From Pampus argenteus (taxonomy: Eukaryota; Chordata; Actinopteri; Scombriformes; Stromateidae): 64,000 nucleotides of DNA. Position 1 is the first letter of the stretch. The number at the start of each line of letters is the position of its first letter. Shown piece by piece: positions 46,901 to 60,200 of the stretch. The notes under the pieces are model-generated. The model worked only from the letters and a program-made list of their open reading frames with translations. It did no database searches and was not told the DNA's origin. The DNA lies in assembly GCA_036937835.1 (NCBI GenBank), contig CM072875.1:12475001-12539000 (forward strand). The letters are read 5' to 3'. Both the position numbers and the translations under genes were made by a program.

Positions 46901-48272
46901 TAGCCTGAAGTTTCGTCTACATCCATAAAACTACCAAGGACAAATCTATGGCCGGATAAGCCCGACTGCAGCTAATGCTAGACGGCTCCCTGGCTGCCTT
47001 AATAAAGATGGACATAATCCACTTGTAACAAGGCAGATAATCTCTGTCTTACCGATAGAGGGGGATAGGAAGATAGTTCTCCCCTTCGATGCGGATGTCT
47101 GGGTACCGCTGGTACAAGGCCTGCATGTACTCCTCAAACACCCGCTTGTACCCTCAGGAAATGCTGTGTGAAGGTAAACACGGGTTAGAAAAAGACAAAG
47201 TTCACACTTGAAACAACAGGCAGCCACAACAATAGTCACACTTAAAAGTACATTGAACTTAGCCTTGAGATCTTGCATACATGAGTTCCAACGTTATCAG
47301 TAGATCATTGGTTGTGACATGTTTTTCCTGTTTTTACTGGTAGTGTGAAATTCCCCATAGCAGCATTTCTAAACGTGGATGTTTATCTTCTCCTGTCTGA
47401 GACATGTTTTACTTTAAACAAAAGCATCTATTAACAATGCAAATGTCTTTCTCGTCTTATCTTGTTTACTTAACTTAAAATAAAACCTACAATTATTTTC
47501 TACGGATAGCTGGTATACACTCTCTTAAAATCATTAGACATCATTATTAGCATAACACATTCACGTTTAGATGGACAGGTAACAATATTATTCATTGATA
47601 AACTAAATAATTTGCATAAATCCGTATTTTCTTTAATCTTTTATTCTTCTTATTTTTATTCTTTAAACCTCCATCATAATAATTTGACAAACAAAATGCA
47701 AACAAGTAAAAGCCAAGTTACGTTGGTGTTAAATGGGTGCAGCTATACTTAGCAGTTTATCGGAATCGTACATAACGCTAATCCCAATTAGCCACACAAT
47801 ACAAAAACACGTTAATCTAACCGACACATACGAAACCACCGCTGGATTTGACGGTAACTTCAACGGAAACGGGGCCAATTTTTCGACGAAACGTTCACGT
47901 TAACTGGTTAAAACTGGGAGCGCCCAGCTTAATTATTCCCGTTGTGTGTTTCAACAATTGTTGACTTATTTAGTTCATTTATAACTACGCTAACCCGAAC
48001 CTCATCTAATGATTACACCAGCTAACCTTCTGTTGGTTCGCGTCCATATATGTTCGGCCTACTATGACGTTAGCTTGAGTTTAGCTATCGTTAGCTTGCA
48101 ATGACTCGCCATATTTTCGCTCGTTTGCTTACCAAATTTGAAACTTGAGAAGGGGTCCCGTCGCAAACTGCATCTTCATCTTCTTCACGCCACTGCTGTC
48201 ACCAGACGTGGTGCAGCACAGCGACAAAACCACGAAGGCAAGGAGCGAAAAACGTAACCACTTCATCGCCAT
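40982..48272 (-). CDS. selenot: selenoprotein T (TGA read as selenocysteine)
   Basis: Coding exons 48272-48133, 47163-47053, 44197-44071, 41500-41413 and 41106-40982 total 197 codons (196 residues including Sec). SelT is an ER-membrane thioredoxin-like oxidoreductase. The protein begins MAMKWLRF with a hydrophobic leader; a second ATG six bases on is equally possible. The redox motif is Cys47-Ile-Ser-Sec50-Gly, Sec being the TGA at 47156-47154. Later segments include a hydrophobic stretch (MFKLLVIGLIIIG), GMQAPGIWEWGQGNK and ACMMVFFLSNMIENQ, and the end is MNTKPHHHS. All are characteristic of SelT, and the length is usual. A SECIS hairpin follows in the 3' UTR. A small 3' UTR intron is possible (donor near 40939, acceptor near 40811). 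Introns 2 and 3 carry transposons. Confidence 0.96.
41739..43250 (+). mobile_element. hAT-family DNA transposon, internally deleted
   Basis: Ends are the inverted TAGGGCTG...CAGCCCTA, flanked by an exact 8-bp target duplication GTCATGCG (41731-41738 and 43251-43258), the hallmark of hAT. Inside are transposase remnants. One is an open stretch at 42064-42339. The other, near 42350-42470, encodes the C-terminal dimerisation motif (IPSTSTPSERIFSTAGFIV). The N-terminal zinc finger and most of the catalytic domain are missing, so it is non-autonomous. Sits in selenot intron 3. Confidence 0.9.
43259..44070. other. rest of selenot intron 3
   Basis: No gene or clear element seen in this part of the intron. 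Confidence 0.4.
44711..46857 (+). mobile_element. pogo/Tigger-like DNA transposon with nested insertion
   Basis: Inverted ends start CCGTATTTTCACGAC and are flanked by TA. The plus strand encodes a degenerate pogo-type transposase. It has a helix-turn-helix start (MAKRHAYEAQFKLKAISYAE, NRAAAREYKINE), a second DNA-binding part (WCWRFMKRCNFSIRTRT) and a catalytic part (LLICDSMRAHLTADVKQKV, NATLAVIPGG). A third portion (RPFKVRLRAAWERWM) resumes after the nested foldback. Frameshifts and the insertion make it inactive. Sits in selenot intron 2. Confidence 0.85.
45732..46379. repeat. large inverted repeat (foldback) nested in the pogo-like element
   Basis: Two arms of about 285 bases (45732-46018 and 46097-46379) are near-perfect reverse complements around a 78-base spacer. 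The arm sequence has TGCCCCGCTTTGTGCG at its outer end and GCGTCGCATGCAG at its inner end. A segment of the host transposase gene is duplicated on both sides. It could be a foldback/MITE-type insertion. Confidence 0.85.
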
Positions 48273-49726
48273 CCGTCTCTCAGCCAGATGGAGCGATATG
48301 TTGCTCTGTGCATTTAGTTGCTAGTTGAGCTTCCGTTTTTTTTCTTGCTCGTGTGTTTTAAACACAACTGGCCTCCACCTTTAGCGCCACCTACTGCCGT
48401 GGTTGTTTAACTGACTCTAACTGTCGTTAAATACTGCCTGTCCTTTCGGCCTGTCTGTATTATGAATGTATAAAGATTGTGATAATACTAAACTTAGTCC
48501 TTCAACATAATAAATCCCATTTTTCCGTGGACTGGAAGAAAGTTCACTTGTCTCCCTACAAAAATCACAATAGTAAAAAAAGTATTATACAATTAAATAT
48601 TAACAAGTTCATTTTATATTCTTCATATATCCTCAGGCCCGCCCACAGAAATGACTGGGCCCCTGAAAAGTAACTATATTATCAAGTCAACTAAAGTGAA
48701 ATTTTAATCCTCTCATATTTATAACAATTTAATAGTATTATGCTTGGTTTATTTTTCCACCTATGCTAGCGCTGAATAGTTAGTTGGCAGCTTTGTCTTC
48801 CATTAGAAGGCAGGATATGAAATTAAAATAAGTTATGGCATATAGGTGCAACTGCATATTATTTTTAATACAAGAGCATTTTTTTTAACAATAATTATCT
48901 GTTTCCATAACATATCTTTCTGGCTGTCCATGTACTCAGACCACAAAATATTTAATTATGGATTAGAGTCACTGACAGAAGCCATATGTTTTTAGGATAG
49001 AAATAAATTTGACAAAACTTTTAAGAATTTCTACTGACAGTTACACCAAACTCTGATCATGGTTTTGGGTACCTCAAACAATCCAGTATCTACCACTAGA
49101 ACCAGTTGAAGTTCAGTTGAAGTGTTGCAGCCAACAATATACACTAGTAGTTGCCAAAAGTGGCTCTTATAATCTCTTAAAGACTTAACATTTTTATTGA
49201 GTTAGTGTTTGAATGAATTTTTATTTAATACAGTGTAATTAACACAAAAAAGAACAGTCTAAAAACAAACTTGTCAATAAACAAACTGTTCATCTGGGTG
49301 CATTGTTGGGTTTGTCTCAGTGGTTTACCCTTGCCATTCTCTCCTGATCCACTGCAGACTGCAAAGTCAGAACCGTGTCTGTTGAGGACAGATAACACTG
49401 TATGTAAAACACATTTTACCAACACAGATTTTGGTCTGAGGCGTTACATATTAGATTAGACTAAGCTTTGTGATTTAAATAAACAAACACAGTTTCCAAC
49501 TGGTCCAATAAGGTGATACTTATGTGTCATACTTTTTTCACAAAGGCAAAATCTCTTCCATTAATTTCCTCCAAATCATCATGCCAGATATTTTATCACA
49601 TGACTATTTTGGTACAAACATTTACCCGACAGCCTTCCAAGATTTACTCAAACAAATAAATCTACCTGCATTTGGTGCTTGGTGTTTTCGGACCACAGAT
49701 AAATTAGTTTGGATTGTAATTCCAAA
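48273..49726. other. intergenic between selenot 5' end and kinesin 3' end
   Basis: The first ~150 bases are the likely selenot promoter and 5' UTR region; I see no clear TATA box. The rest has no recognised gene. A minus-strand AATAAA at 49220-49225 could end the kinesin transcript. Confidence 0.4.
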
Positions 49727-52700
49727 CTAATTGATAGAAAACCAAAAATCAAACTTGTACAAACCCAATAACTTCCGGGAATGATTCACCAGGTCAGGAA
49801 GTCCTGCCTCAATGTTGTATGAGGTTTGCTCCATTTCCTTGACAAGTTCGTTTGCTCTCTGAGACAAAAGTGATAAAGTGAGGGCTGGTAAAGCTATTTT
49901 TTATTTAAATTAATTTGGTGTGTTGAAAAGTAGAACATAATTAAGAAAATCAGACCTGAAGCTCCATGTAAACCATCTGCTCCAGCTCTGCCACCTGGGA
50001 TATGGCATCATACACACTGGTGTCTACAACAGATTCCTACAACACACAAGAGCAAATTATAAACAATTTAAAATCATAAGCATTAATGATTTGGGGCTTG
50101 TAGACTTAAGTTCTTTAAACTGACCTCCTCTGAAGACGTATTTATAGGTTCTTGTGTCTTTGCGCTTCCGCCGGCTTTAGAATTTCCATTCAGTTCCTTC
50201 ACTCTGCCGAAGATGGGAAAGATTAAGCTACCTTTCCAGACATATTAGTTTCATAATAATAAAAGCTCAATACGGCATCTCCGTCAAGCGTTAAATATAA
50301 TCAGCATAACATTTACCTGTCGGCGTAACGTAGTGTGTTCATTGTGTATTCACATGAAGACATGGTTGGAGAAACCATTGCAATCTGTTGAACGAAGGAA
50401 TGTAAATGTATATGCATTCACACATAGATACAAACATACATTCAGTTGCCAGTTTATTAGCCATACCCATCTTGGATCATTCACATACACTATGTTTTGA
50501 CTACTAAGACATTTTCAGATATTGACGCTACAATCACACACACGGAGTTATGCTTGTTTGGAGTGCAGCTGTATCACCAATACTGTGTAATTAGTGCCAT
50601 CAGATATTGTTTCCCCAAAGTAAAACTAAGCCACTGTCGGCCCTTACATACCATGCAGGTCTTGGACTTCTCTCCAATAAAGGAATCTCTGAGCACCTTG
50701 GTCAGAGTGCTCATCCTGAAAGGGATGTAATCACTGTTCTTTCCCAGTGAACGAATGCACTCCTGTGGGACACAAGAGTGAACACAAGGGCATGTTATCT
50801 TGTCATGTGCTGTGTTTGCATATATAATGTTTGGACTGAGGTCTGAGAGCTTTTGGTGCATTTCATTGTACTTTACTTTACTGTATGATATTAATTTGAG
50901 AGTGCCAGACTCTCACTTTACTCAATGTGTGCATGCCTACACATCAGCCATGGTCTACCTTTAGAGCCAGGAGGCTTTGGTTTATCTCAGCAGTCTCAAC
51001 TAAAGTGCTGCGGTCATTGCTGCTAACGTCTGTGCCACGCTCATTGCCTGCCAAATCAACCAGAGAAAATTTGCCATGCAGTGTGCTATTGCGTCTTAGG
51101 ACAATCTGGAGGATGGCGTGAGAGCGGGATGAGTTGGCATTGGCTGAAGTCTGGCCTGATGTTCTGGAGAGAAAGTAAGAAAACAAAGGAAAGGCATTAA
51201 TGTATCGTTTCATGAGCTGAAGAATGACAAACATTTTACTTTTAAAAATTGTTTGAAACAAAAAGAAAACAGAATGCCCCCTAAAATTGTTTATTACATG
51301 TTTTATTGTAATAAACAATTTTTTGTATTTGCAATACTGTGTGTCTAATGTGTTTTAAGGTTTAGGTTGCTGAAATTATATAAATATTTAGTGCTTCTTT
51401 AGTCAACATTATATGTAGGAGGAGCAAGGAAACATAGGTCTCAAGTTCAAGTACTGATGTATGCACCATGACATTTTAATGTACACTCTCTTGACAGATA
51501 ACTACCTGCATGCACTGCCCATCTGTATCATCTTGATGACCTCCTCTGCTTTGGACACGTAGACCTCCTCCAGACCCACCACCTGAACCTGCTGGCGGTC
51601 GTCCTCCAGAACACGGAGCTTGGCCTTCTTGTTCAGCAGGTCATACACCTAAAAAAAAACAAGCAAATTTTACTTGAAGTGTAACTTTGCATTAGCAATG
51701 CCTTTCTTGGAGGTAAGAGAAGAGGACATTCTTACCTTGCCATTGTAAATCTCAAAGAAGCTGACGAAGGCAGAAAGATCCAGGCTAGCATACCTCCTGT
51801 GATTGATATAGGCGAAGACATCCTGGGCTAAAATGTACAAAGTGAAGCAATTATTCAAAGTGAAGTTTTCATGTAACTTTACTTCATCCTGAATATTTAT
51901 GAGGTCTGGTGAACAATGTGGTGGAGATTGATTGAGACTCCTATCCTGAGTTATTACAAGTAATGTGGATAAAGCAAGTTTGAAAATTGCTTTTGATTTA
52001 TTCCTGTTTAAAAATACAAAACAAGGGAAAAAAAGAAAAACAAAAACAGGATAATCATCCTTGAAGTGCATTAGAGATGATTTGGGTCCTACCTGCCAAG
52101 GCGTAGATTCCTTTGGCGCTGTTCTGCTGCCTCCCTGTAAAATCACCTCCCATGGTCTAGATAGAAAATGTGTCAAAAAAGTGAAAAAACAAACAAACAA
52201 ACAAAAAAAAAACCACAACAGAGCAAGTAAAGTCACTTACATGAGTCTTTCCACTTCCTGTCTGGCCATAAGCAAAACATGTTGCCATGCTGCCTTCAAA
52301 AATGGACTGTACCAAAGGTTTAGCTGTGAACCTGAGGACAATAAGACAGCTTGTTTGAAAACAGAGACAAAAATTTAGACTGATGGCAAAAAAAACATAT
52401 CCGCAAGGAGAAAGCTCTCACAAAACTGATAAATAAATGCTTGTAATAACTCCATGAAAACCTGCAATCATATTGATGTTGTTGCTTAATAAAAGAGCAA
52501 ATAGCATCATTACTTGTAGACCAAGTCGTTGGTGGAGGTCTCATCGAAGGAGTAGTCAAATTGGAAGATTTGGTTGTCCAAGTATTTGGTGAGGTCCACC
52601 TTTTGTTTTGGCTCATGGACCAGCAGACAACCTTTTCCAGGTACAGTGACCACATCTATCTCCTTCTTAGTAATCTCTGGAATAAACATGGATCCAAATT

Positions 52701-55700
52701 TCAGCATGAGGCTTAAAAAAAAACAAAAACAGCTACTATTTTTAGGCAACAATGCCCCTCAATTCTGCTTTTCTTTCAAATGATACAGGGTGTTACACGT
52801 CATTGTCAACTTTACCTTGCTTGTTAAGGGGTCTTTTGCGAACACACACACAAATCCTGTAAGGTTCAATCTGTAAAAACACAACATATAAGCTATTATA
52901 TCTATTATATTTTTATATTATTATATCACTTTCATATATGGCAGATGGTTCAACTTACCAGGTCAGTAGTTGATATAGGGGTTATTTCCAAGGTCTCCCT
53001 GAACTCTTGGATCATATCATAGAACTTCTGGTTTGGTCGAGAGGCTTCTCCATACTAAAAGAAAGGAAATGTAAATAAAAAATTAAAGTTCTAAAACAAG
53101 TCACTATTGAAAAACAGAACTGTTAGGAAGAATAAAAGAATCACACCTTTCCCCTCTTGGTCTGCGTGTCAGAGGGTTTAATAACACAAGACAGCCTTTT
53201 GTTGCCTTTATTGAACTCTTGTGGAGCCACAGATTTTCTTCTGCCTGAAGTGAATAGAGATGTACATGTTTTAGTATTTATTCAACATAACACAAAACAG
53301 AACATTAATAAATTCATAGTGGATATGAAGTTTATGAGCTCATAAGATCCGTGGGTGATATACAGTCAAAGAATGCTAATCATCTACAGCAGAGAATAAA
53401 AGTATTTTGTGGGCAATTTTATGCTTTTCTAAAAAAAAAAAAAATTGACAGGAGAGAGATGACAGGAAATGTAAAAGAAAAGGTGAATGACATGCAACCT
53501 GGTCTAACCTGGTCCTGATGCTATGTACTAGTGTATGTTCGAGTGAAAAATTCTTTACTAACCTTTAGCTGCAGGCGGAGGAACACTTTCAGGTTCATCA
53601 TTTTCCTTTATGGCCTCACGGACTAAATGCCGCATCGATGGTTTGAGCTCATTCTTTTTACGCTGCAGATTAGGAACCGCTAGATAAGGCAGGAGAATGC
53701 ACTTCAGTTTATGAAGACACTGAGAGCAGATATACCCAAATGTCTAATAAAATAAATGTGCGACTTGTATCCGTTTGCCTGTCTCTTTGAAAAATGTAGT
53801 AGTTTGTGAAAATATTTTTCAATGATCCTTTCAGAAGATCACCACCAACCAGAATTTGTGAGGACTGTAGAAGGGACGAGATCAGGGTGGATTGTCTCTG
53901 GATTTGTCACAGAGGTCTCCGAGGTTGGAACTGGTGCTGGAACTGGTGCCGGGGCCTGGAACATACATGTCTGCCTGGACTGAGACCGAGAGGTGACTGA
54001 AAGCAAGACAAATCCAAGTCAAACAGCTGCAATAATACCGTCAGCATCTAAATGCTTAAAGTATTGTTAAGTATTGCTAGTATTGTTTTTCTGAGGTAGA
54101 ATGTAATCCAAACCCCAGCACGGAAAGATAAAATGCATGAGGTTGTAGTTTGCCAAAGTGACAACAGCAAGAACTCTACTAGGAAACAAGACTCTTTAGA
54201 GACCCAAAGTGACTAAAATTCAGTCACTTCTGAAAAATAAAAAGTATTATGTTGTATCATGAAAATCAGAAATGGCAGTGACAATAAACTTTCAAATCAT
54301 AATTCATACTTTTCGATGAATGGACAAAAGCATTTAGTGTGCATATAGCATATCAGAAGTACCCATTACCCAAATGTATTGATTTGCAATCCTGCGCCAG
54401 TAAAGCAAATGATCTATAAATCATTGATGAGGTCTGACTTCTTACAGGATTGTGACATTTTTTTGCACCTTCACCCTGATCCCAATTAGAAAGGAGTGAT
54501 TAGAGAATAATTTGCTTTAGAGAGAAGAACATGCAAGCCTTGCCGACCTGACTCTTCAGCATTGGTGACAGCTGGAGTAGAGGCTTTTGGAAGGAAATAA
54601 GCTGTTAAAAAACACAACTACAGAACATAGCAAACTAAAACTAAATAAAGAGTGCACTTCATTTACATACAGGAGGGTGGTGCAGGAATCCTGGAAGAAC
54701 GCAGTCGACCCTCATATTTCTATGGAAGAGGAAAAAAAAAAGTTGGTCAATGATGATTTTAGCCAATTAATGAAGTGGCCATGTCTGGCTGTGTGTAACA
54801 GATGTTATTACAGCCTCATTATTATTTTCAGCCAGGTCTAGAGTCAAATCCAACAGAACCCAAAAGATGAGTAGCGTTGCATTTAGAGCTGCAACTAACG
54901 TATATTTTCCTTTTTTCGATTAATCCATCAAATATTTTCTTGATTAAATCAATTAGTCGTTTGGTCTATAAATGTCAATCACAGTTTTCAAAAGTTCAAG
55001 GTCCAAGCTAAAATGGCTTGTTTTGTCCCAACCAACAGTCAACTAAAGAACAAAAATCACATTTAAAAAGCTGGAACAAGAGAATTTTAGTATTTTTTCT
55101 TAAAAGATGACTCAAAATAATAATCAATAATAAGGAAAACAATACAGTAATCTTCAACATTCAACTTCAATTGATATTTCTTTAATCCTTGGCACATATC
55201 GGGTACAAAACAAGAAAAGGCTATAGAGTAGATAGGAAATCTGATTATTAGTGATGAAGTGTTCAAATCCTTAAAAGTATGATTCAACCTGTTGACACTG
55301 ACAGCAAAGCAAGTCATTGTTGTTATATGGAAATGCAGGCTAGCAGTTACCTTGTCTGGAGCAGGAGTGGGTGGCTCAGTAGCTTTGTTAGTGACAGCAT
55401 GTATATGGTCCAAAAGCTCTGGGTTGAGTGTACATAACTCGCTCACTTCTATCTATAGCACAAAAGACACCAAGTAAAGATGAGAAATGCAGTATCACAT
55501 TTGGGAACCATTATGTCAACTTGCTGAAAACATAAGTATACAGTAGGGCCCATAAGTCTGAGAGCACGTTTGGATCCTACTGTACATGTCATGTTTTATA
55601 CGTTGTATTTTATTCCTTACTGACCTCCTTCCCTCGGCAGATGTTTCTCTCATGCCACTCTACCATTACAATAGACTTGACTGTGTCGACGGATTTCACC

Positions 55701-55871
55701 GTTGCCAGATGAACTCGGCCTGGTTTACACACAAACAAACGGCCAGTCACACTTCGACAGTAACGGAAATTGCAGCTGAAAACTCAACACAGAAAGCAAC
55801 ACCAGCTCACCATCACTGCGACTGATCTGTACAGAGAGTCCAACTAAAAGTCTAGACAGACTGGTCTCCAT
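49727..55871 (-). CDS. kif2c: kinesin-13 motor protein, KIF2C/MCAK-like
   Basis: Twenty-one coding exons, 695 codons (694 residues): 55871-55811, 55719-55625, 55452-55351, 54719-54671, 54583-54548, 53996-53850, 53679-53563, 53244-53147, 53054-52959, 52870-52816, 52676-52514, 52331-52241, 52156-52093, 51827-51736, 51648-51506, 51163-50959, 50762-50652, 50384-50317, 50203-50125, 50036-49956 and 49858-49727. Kinesin-13 proteins use ATP to depolymerise microtubule ends and act at kinetochores and spindles. The N-terminal KIF2 localisation region (LLVGLSVQISRSDGRVHLAT, CTLNPELL) is followed by a basic linker. The central motor spans ~272-602: KVD (311-313), P-loop GQTGSGKT (362-369), SSRSH (481-485), DLAGNE (506-511) and KEC (538-540). 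KVD and KEC are the depolymerase motifs. The C-terminus ends SIN. The paralogue could be KIF2C or another KIF2; class is certain. Confidence 0.93.
54885..55110. repeat. interspersed fish repeat in kinesin intron
   Basis: Begins GAGCTGCAACTAACG, then TCGATTAATC and ATTAGTCGTTTGGTC, and ends in an ACAAAACAAGC-like motif on one strand. From memory this is an abundant non-autonomous DNA-transposon-like repeat in percomorph genomes. No terminal duplications identified. Confidence 0.5.
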
Positions 55872-56379
55872 TTTAGCCCCTTCTCGCTGCTCTGTAACGG
55901 AGAAATCAATATTCAGAGAGTATATCGTTAACGAGCTAATACGCTGGCAAGATAATGAGTTGTCGTCGCTATAATTGATAAATTAACTTATAAACATTTC
56001 TTTTTTTACTTGTTTATTTATCTTTCCTTTCTATTTATCTTCTCTGACAACCGCTAAAATCAAACATACCTACCTATCTAACGCAAACGCCGCCCAAGAT
56101 TTGAATGGCTATTTCCGGGTGTTTAAGAATCTGATTGGTCGTGTCTTCTTCTATGTCTTGTTTTTTAGGTAACATCCAACGGCGACTTATATCGCCACCA
56201 AGCGGATCCGTTCAGAATGACCTCCGTATCGAAACTGAACTGTAACTTGACAGTCATTGAACATCACAGACTGTACCTGTTTGTAATTGATGAAGCTTTA
56301 AGGAAGTCAAAGTGAAACACGTAAAAACATGTAGCTTCTGTAACTTCAAATGTTGTCTTCCTATAACGTTATATATAAT

Positions 56380-56380
<1 letters not shown>

Positions 56381-56413
<33 letters not shown>

Positions 56414-56414
56414 C
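56381..56414. repeat. (TG)n(TA)n microsatellite
   Basis: Short compound dinucleotide tract. Confidence 0.9.
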
Positions 56415-57191
56415 CTTATAGGAGCTATTTAGATTATGTTTTACTAATAATAATGATGATGTATGTTTATGCATACAAGGAATTGGACTCTGTTTCAATG
56501 GCTTTCAAAATAGTAAAGGAACAATCTTCAAAAATATACACAAGGAATGACTATATACAGGTGAACTGTATATAGTCTGTGAAACAGGATATAAATAGTG
56601 CAAGGAAGCAAAGAGTGTACTTATATACTAGTTTAATGGTGACCGTCTTCCTTTTCCCGTACTCCGGACTGATGATTTAGATCAGTAATTTTTGATATTA
56701 ATGGTGCTGGTATTATTTTTGTGAAATTCTTCCTTTATTACAAATTAGTCTAAATAGTTGATTTAGTCCGACAATAAACAGCAGCATTCCACAAAAGTTT
56801 AGAGTGGAAAACCGACGAGAAAAGTGAAAAGCTCTCAACCTGCTCTTAGTCATAATGAAAGGGACCAATTGCCTGAAATAATGTTGATTCAAATATCGCT
56901 TGTCTTAAGTCAGGTGAAAAGGAAGCACATACTTGATATGCAGCGAAAAAAAAATGTTTTTTTCTTATTACCTAACACAAAATACTGACTACGACTGATA
57001 TAGGTTAGGGCAATATTAAAACACAAAAAAGGTCATTGTGGGCAATGTTCCAAATCAATGAGTAGGACTTCTTTATGGTATTATTACATCAGTTTCATCA
57101 GTGTAGTGAAGTACTGTGATTTTGCATGAATGTAATTTACTAGATTAGCCAAACATAGACATTCCCATCACATTCAGGATGTCATATAATC

Positions 57192-57220
57192 ATATCACAT
57201 CACATCACATCACATCACAC
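57192..57220. repeat. (CACAT)n microsatellite
   Basis: Five-base repeat; the same motif occurs again at about 63601-63620. Confidence 0.85.
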
Positions 57221-60200
57221 CCCATGCTGATATCAAGATTTCATGATAACATTTTGTAATTGCACACCAATCTCAAATTACACAAATGAATAATTAATAT
57301 TCTGCGTTACAAGTAATATTCTGCGTTCAAATACATTTGAATTCATGACTTTCCTCTATTTTCTTAAAACGGTGGGGGTGCTGTTTTCTGACCATTTTGC
57401 TTACTGATTTTCATCCATATGACCACAGGCATCCTGTGTTTGTCTGCACACTCTGTCTCTCCCCACACCCACTGAAAACCAGGCACAACAGTTCAGTCCC
57501 CCATGACATCAACAATCAAGGACAGCTGGAGAATGACCCATAATGCAGTTCAGCCTTGCCTTCAGTGTGGGAGGCTTCCCATTTTTCCTCTTTTCTTTTT
57601 GCCCCCAAGCCTCCCCACTCATCCTTGCCCGCACCCTCTCAGCCTCCAAACCTCCTAACTATACACAAGACGGACTTATGTATACACATTCCCTGCAAGT
57701 GAACGCTGACACATGACAAATCAAAGGTCTAATAAACAGCTTGTGCTGAACAATTTTCCCCCCACCACCAAAGAATGAAAAATAAACAAATCGCTGTTGG
57801 TTGGCCCGGCCAGACCATTTGGTAGGTCTGTCTGTTGATGACTGGGTGGCCCAGGGCTGCTCGGTGTGAGGCCTGGGATGGAGCCACAACTGTTTCCTGT
57901 GAGCAGCCCAACCCCCAGAACCTCTCCACAACTGGCTTAGTGGGTGGTATTCCCCTCCTCCTTCTTTTCCTCTCATCCCCCAAACTCCCACACCCTCCTC
58001 TGCTCTCTCGCTCAAACCCTCCTCTTCTCTTCAATGCTTTTTCTACTGCCTCTCTGCTCCTCCCCCCTCTTCGTCGCTTCCAGTCAGTTAGTCAATCCAT
58101 TCTCACAGCTTCAGTCCTGAACTAAACACTTTCCCAGTAGCCTTGTGTGGATGGAGTGTTTTTAAACCTCTGTCTGTGTTTGTCTGTTTTATAAAGATAT
58201 CTGTTGTTGTCATCCCATTTCTTAAAATCATGCATGTAGGCACGTGAGTTCAGTATACTGAACCTGATCGTTTACCACAAGTTGTAAAGTGCTGTCAGGA
58301 AGTGGATGATCAGATCCACAGAATAATATTTAACCAGTACAAAATGTTAAATCATGTACATGTATTGTTAAAACTCAATGATTTTTTTCAGGTGTTATCA
58401 AACAAAAGTATTTTCTTATTCAGGCTTTTAATACCATATTATATCTAACTTTCATTTCAAAAGGAATCTAGGACCAAAAAATCAAACTTCCTGTTTTTAA
58501 TTACAGACCACAAAACGAGAGAAGAAGCAGCTGTGCATCATCCTTGAATGTTTTTAGGCTGGTTTGATCCTCTGTGGTATTTGAATTTATGTGATTAATC
58601 ATGATGGTTTTATTGGTTTCAAGTAAATCATTAAAGTGCTTCCATGTGTACCTCTTACTTACTTATTAAGTCCATTTCAAATATGTGCATTATGGTGGTC
58701 TTTATCTTATCATACAGCCTTTCACGTGATGTCTAAGTCACAGGGACATAACATTTGAACTTTCTGGTGAATGTTTCAAATTATCTTCTTCTCAGCAAAA
58801 TACTTTGTGTACAGTCGGTTGTGTTACAGTTTTTGCGCATGTTCATTGGGTAGAATTTAAAATCATGCGCAGGTGAGGTGGATTCAAACCTAAAATGAGA
58901 TTATTAATTGTGCGCATACATACAGGCAACTCCATTACACAGTTCTTTGCACACGCTGATAGGGATTCATTATTATTTTTCACTGGAGAACACTTTAGCT
59001 GGGTAAAACGCTTTAAACAGAAGTCTTCCTCTTCATTACCTGTGCTGTGTGGAGATTGCAGACATAGAAAAGAAGGGGCAGAATTGTAACTGTGTGAGTT
59101 GGTTGTGGTGATGGTTGATTTGAGGAAGGAGGGGCCTTGTATCTGTTGGCCCTGAGTCTGTTTAACTGCTCCCCTTTTCCATCTGTGCGAAAGCATATTT
59201 TCTCAATGTAAAGAAAATTGGCAGAGGCCATGGCTCTGTTCCCCTATACAGACTAAATAAACACACATGTATACAGTATGTGAGCTGAGCGCACTTACAA
59301 ACCACCCAGGAAGCTTGACGGTTTAGGAGAGGTGCAGAGAGAGAGGAACAAAAGTGAAAGAAAAAAAGACTGAAGAAGATTATTGGACCCTGTCCTGGCA
59401 CTGTTATTCTCTCCTTCATATACCTTCAGTGTTTTCATAAGAACTTTAGTTTTGCAGTTATTTGACAAACATAGCACTTAACATCCATATGGTAAGTCTT
59501 TACAATCATTTCAAAATTAAGGGTCTGAAAAGGGTTTAACAGTTTTTTGCTTAATGAAGCAACTAAATGCTCACTAGAGTTGTGATTTTTGGCAGACCAG
59601 GTAAGGAGTAGTGTAGTAAGAAACACCTATACGATTTGTAGAAGAAGACTTGATTAAACTGAAATATTTCTATATAATATAAATTTCTATCTTATTTAAA
59701 GGAAAACCTTACACATATATCATTTTGGGATGCATTGTGGGTCTTACCCTAATATTTGGAGTATGTGTTGCATTAAACAATGTGACCAGCAGAGAGCAAT
59801 ATAGCTACAAACACAGAGACAATTGTTGCATACTCTTGAAAGTAAAAGCATTAACAAGACTACTTGACATGTGAGCCAATATCTCAGAGCTTTTATCACA
59901 TACGTTTACTTTTCTATAAAGCCGGTGCGGTTTGATTTATTGTTTCATAACTGAGCCTGTGTGCATCCAACGTAGCTACAGCAGAGATTTAAAACGTCTC
60001 CAGCCAAGGAGCCGAACTGAGCAAATCCAGAGTGAGTCTGGAGCATTCGCTCATTAAAGCATATTAGTATTCTTGGCATGTGGGGATATACTGAAACATG
60101 CCAGTGACCCATTTTGGTTCCCAGTCCAACATTTAAGAAAAGCTATCATATAGACTATAAGCTTACTCTTCAAACACATCATTTCAAGTAGAGAAGTAGT

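Noticed and set aside
47053..47163. selenot as a pseudogene because of the in-frame TGA
   Set aside because: The TGA is the expected Sec codon, all exons are intact, and a SECIS element is present.
57659..58125. Open frames on both strands in a GC-richer stretch
   Set aside because: No recognisable domain, splice structure or partner exons.
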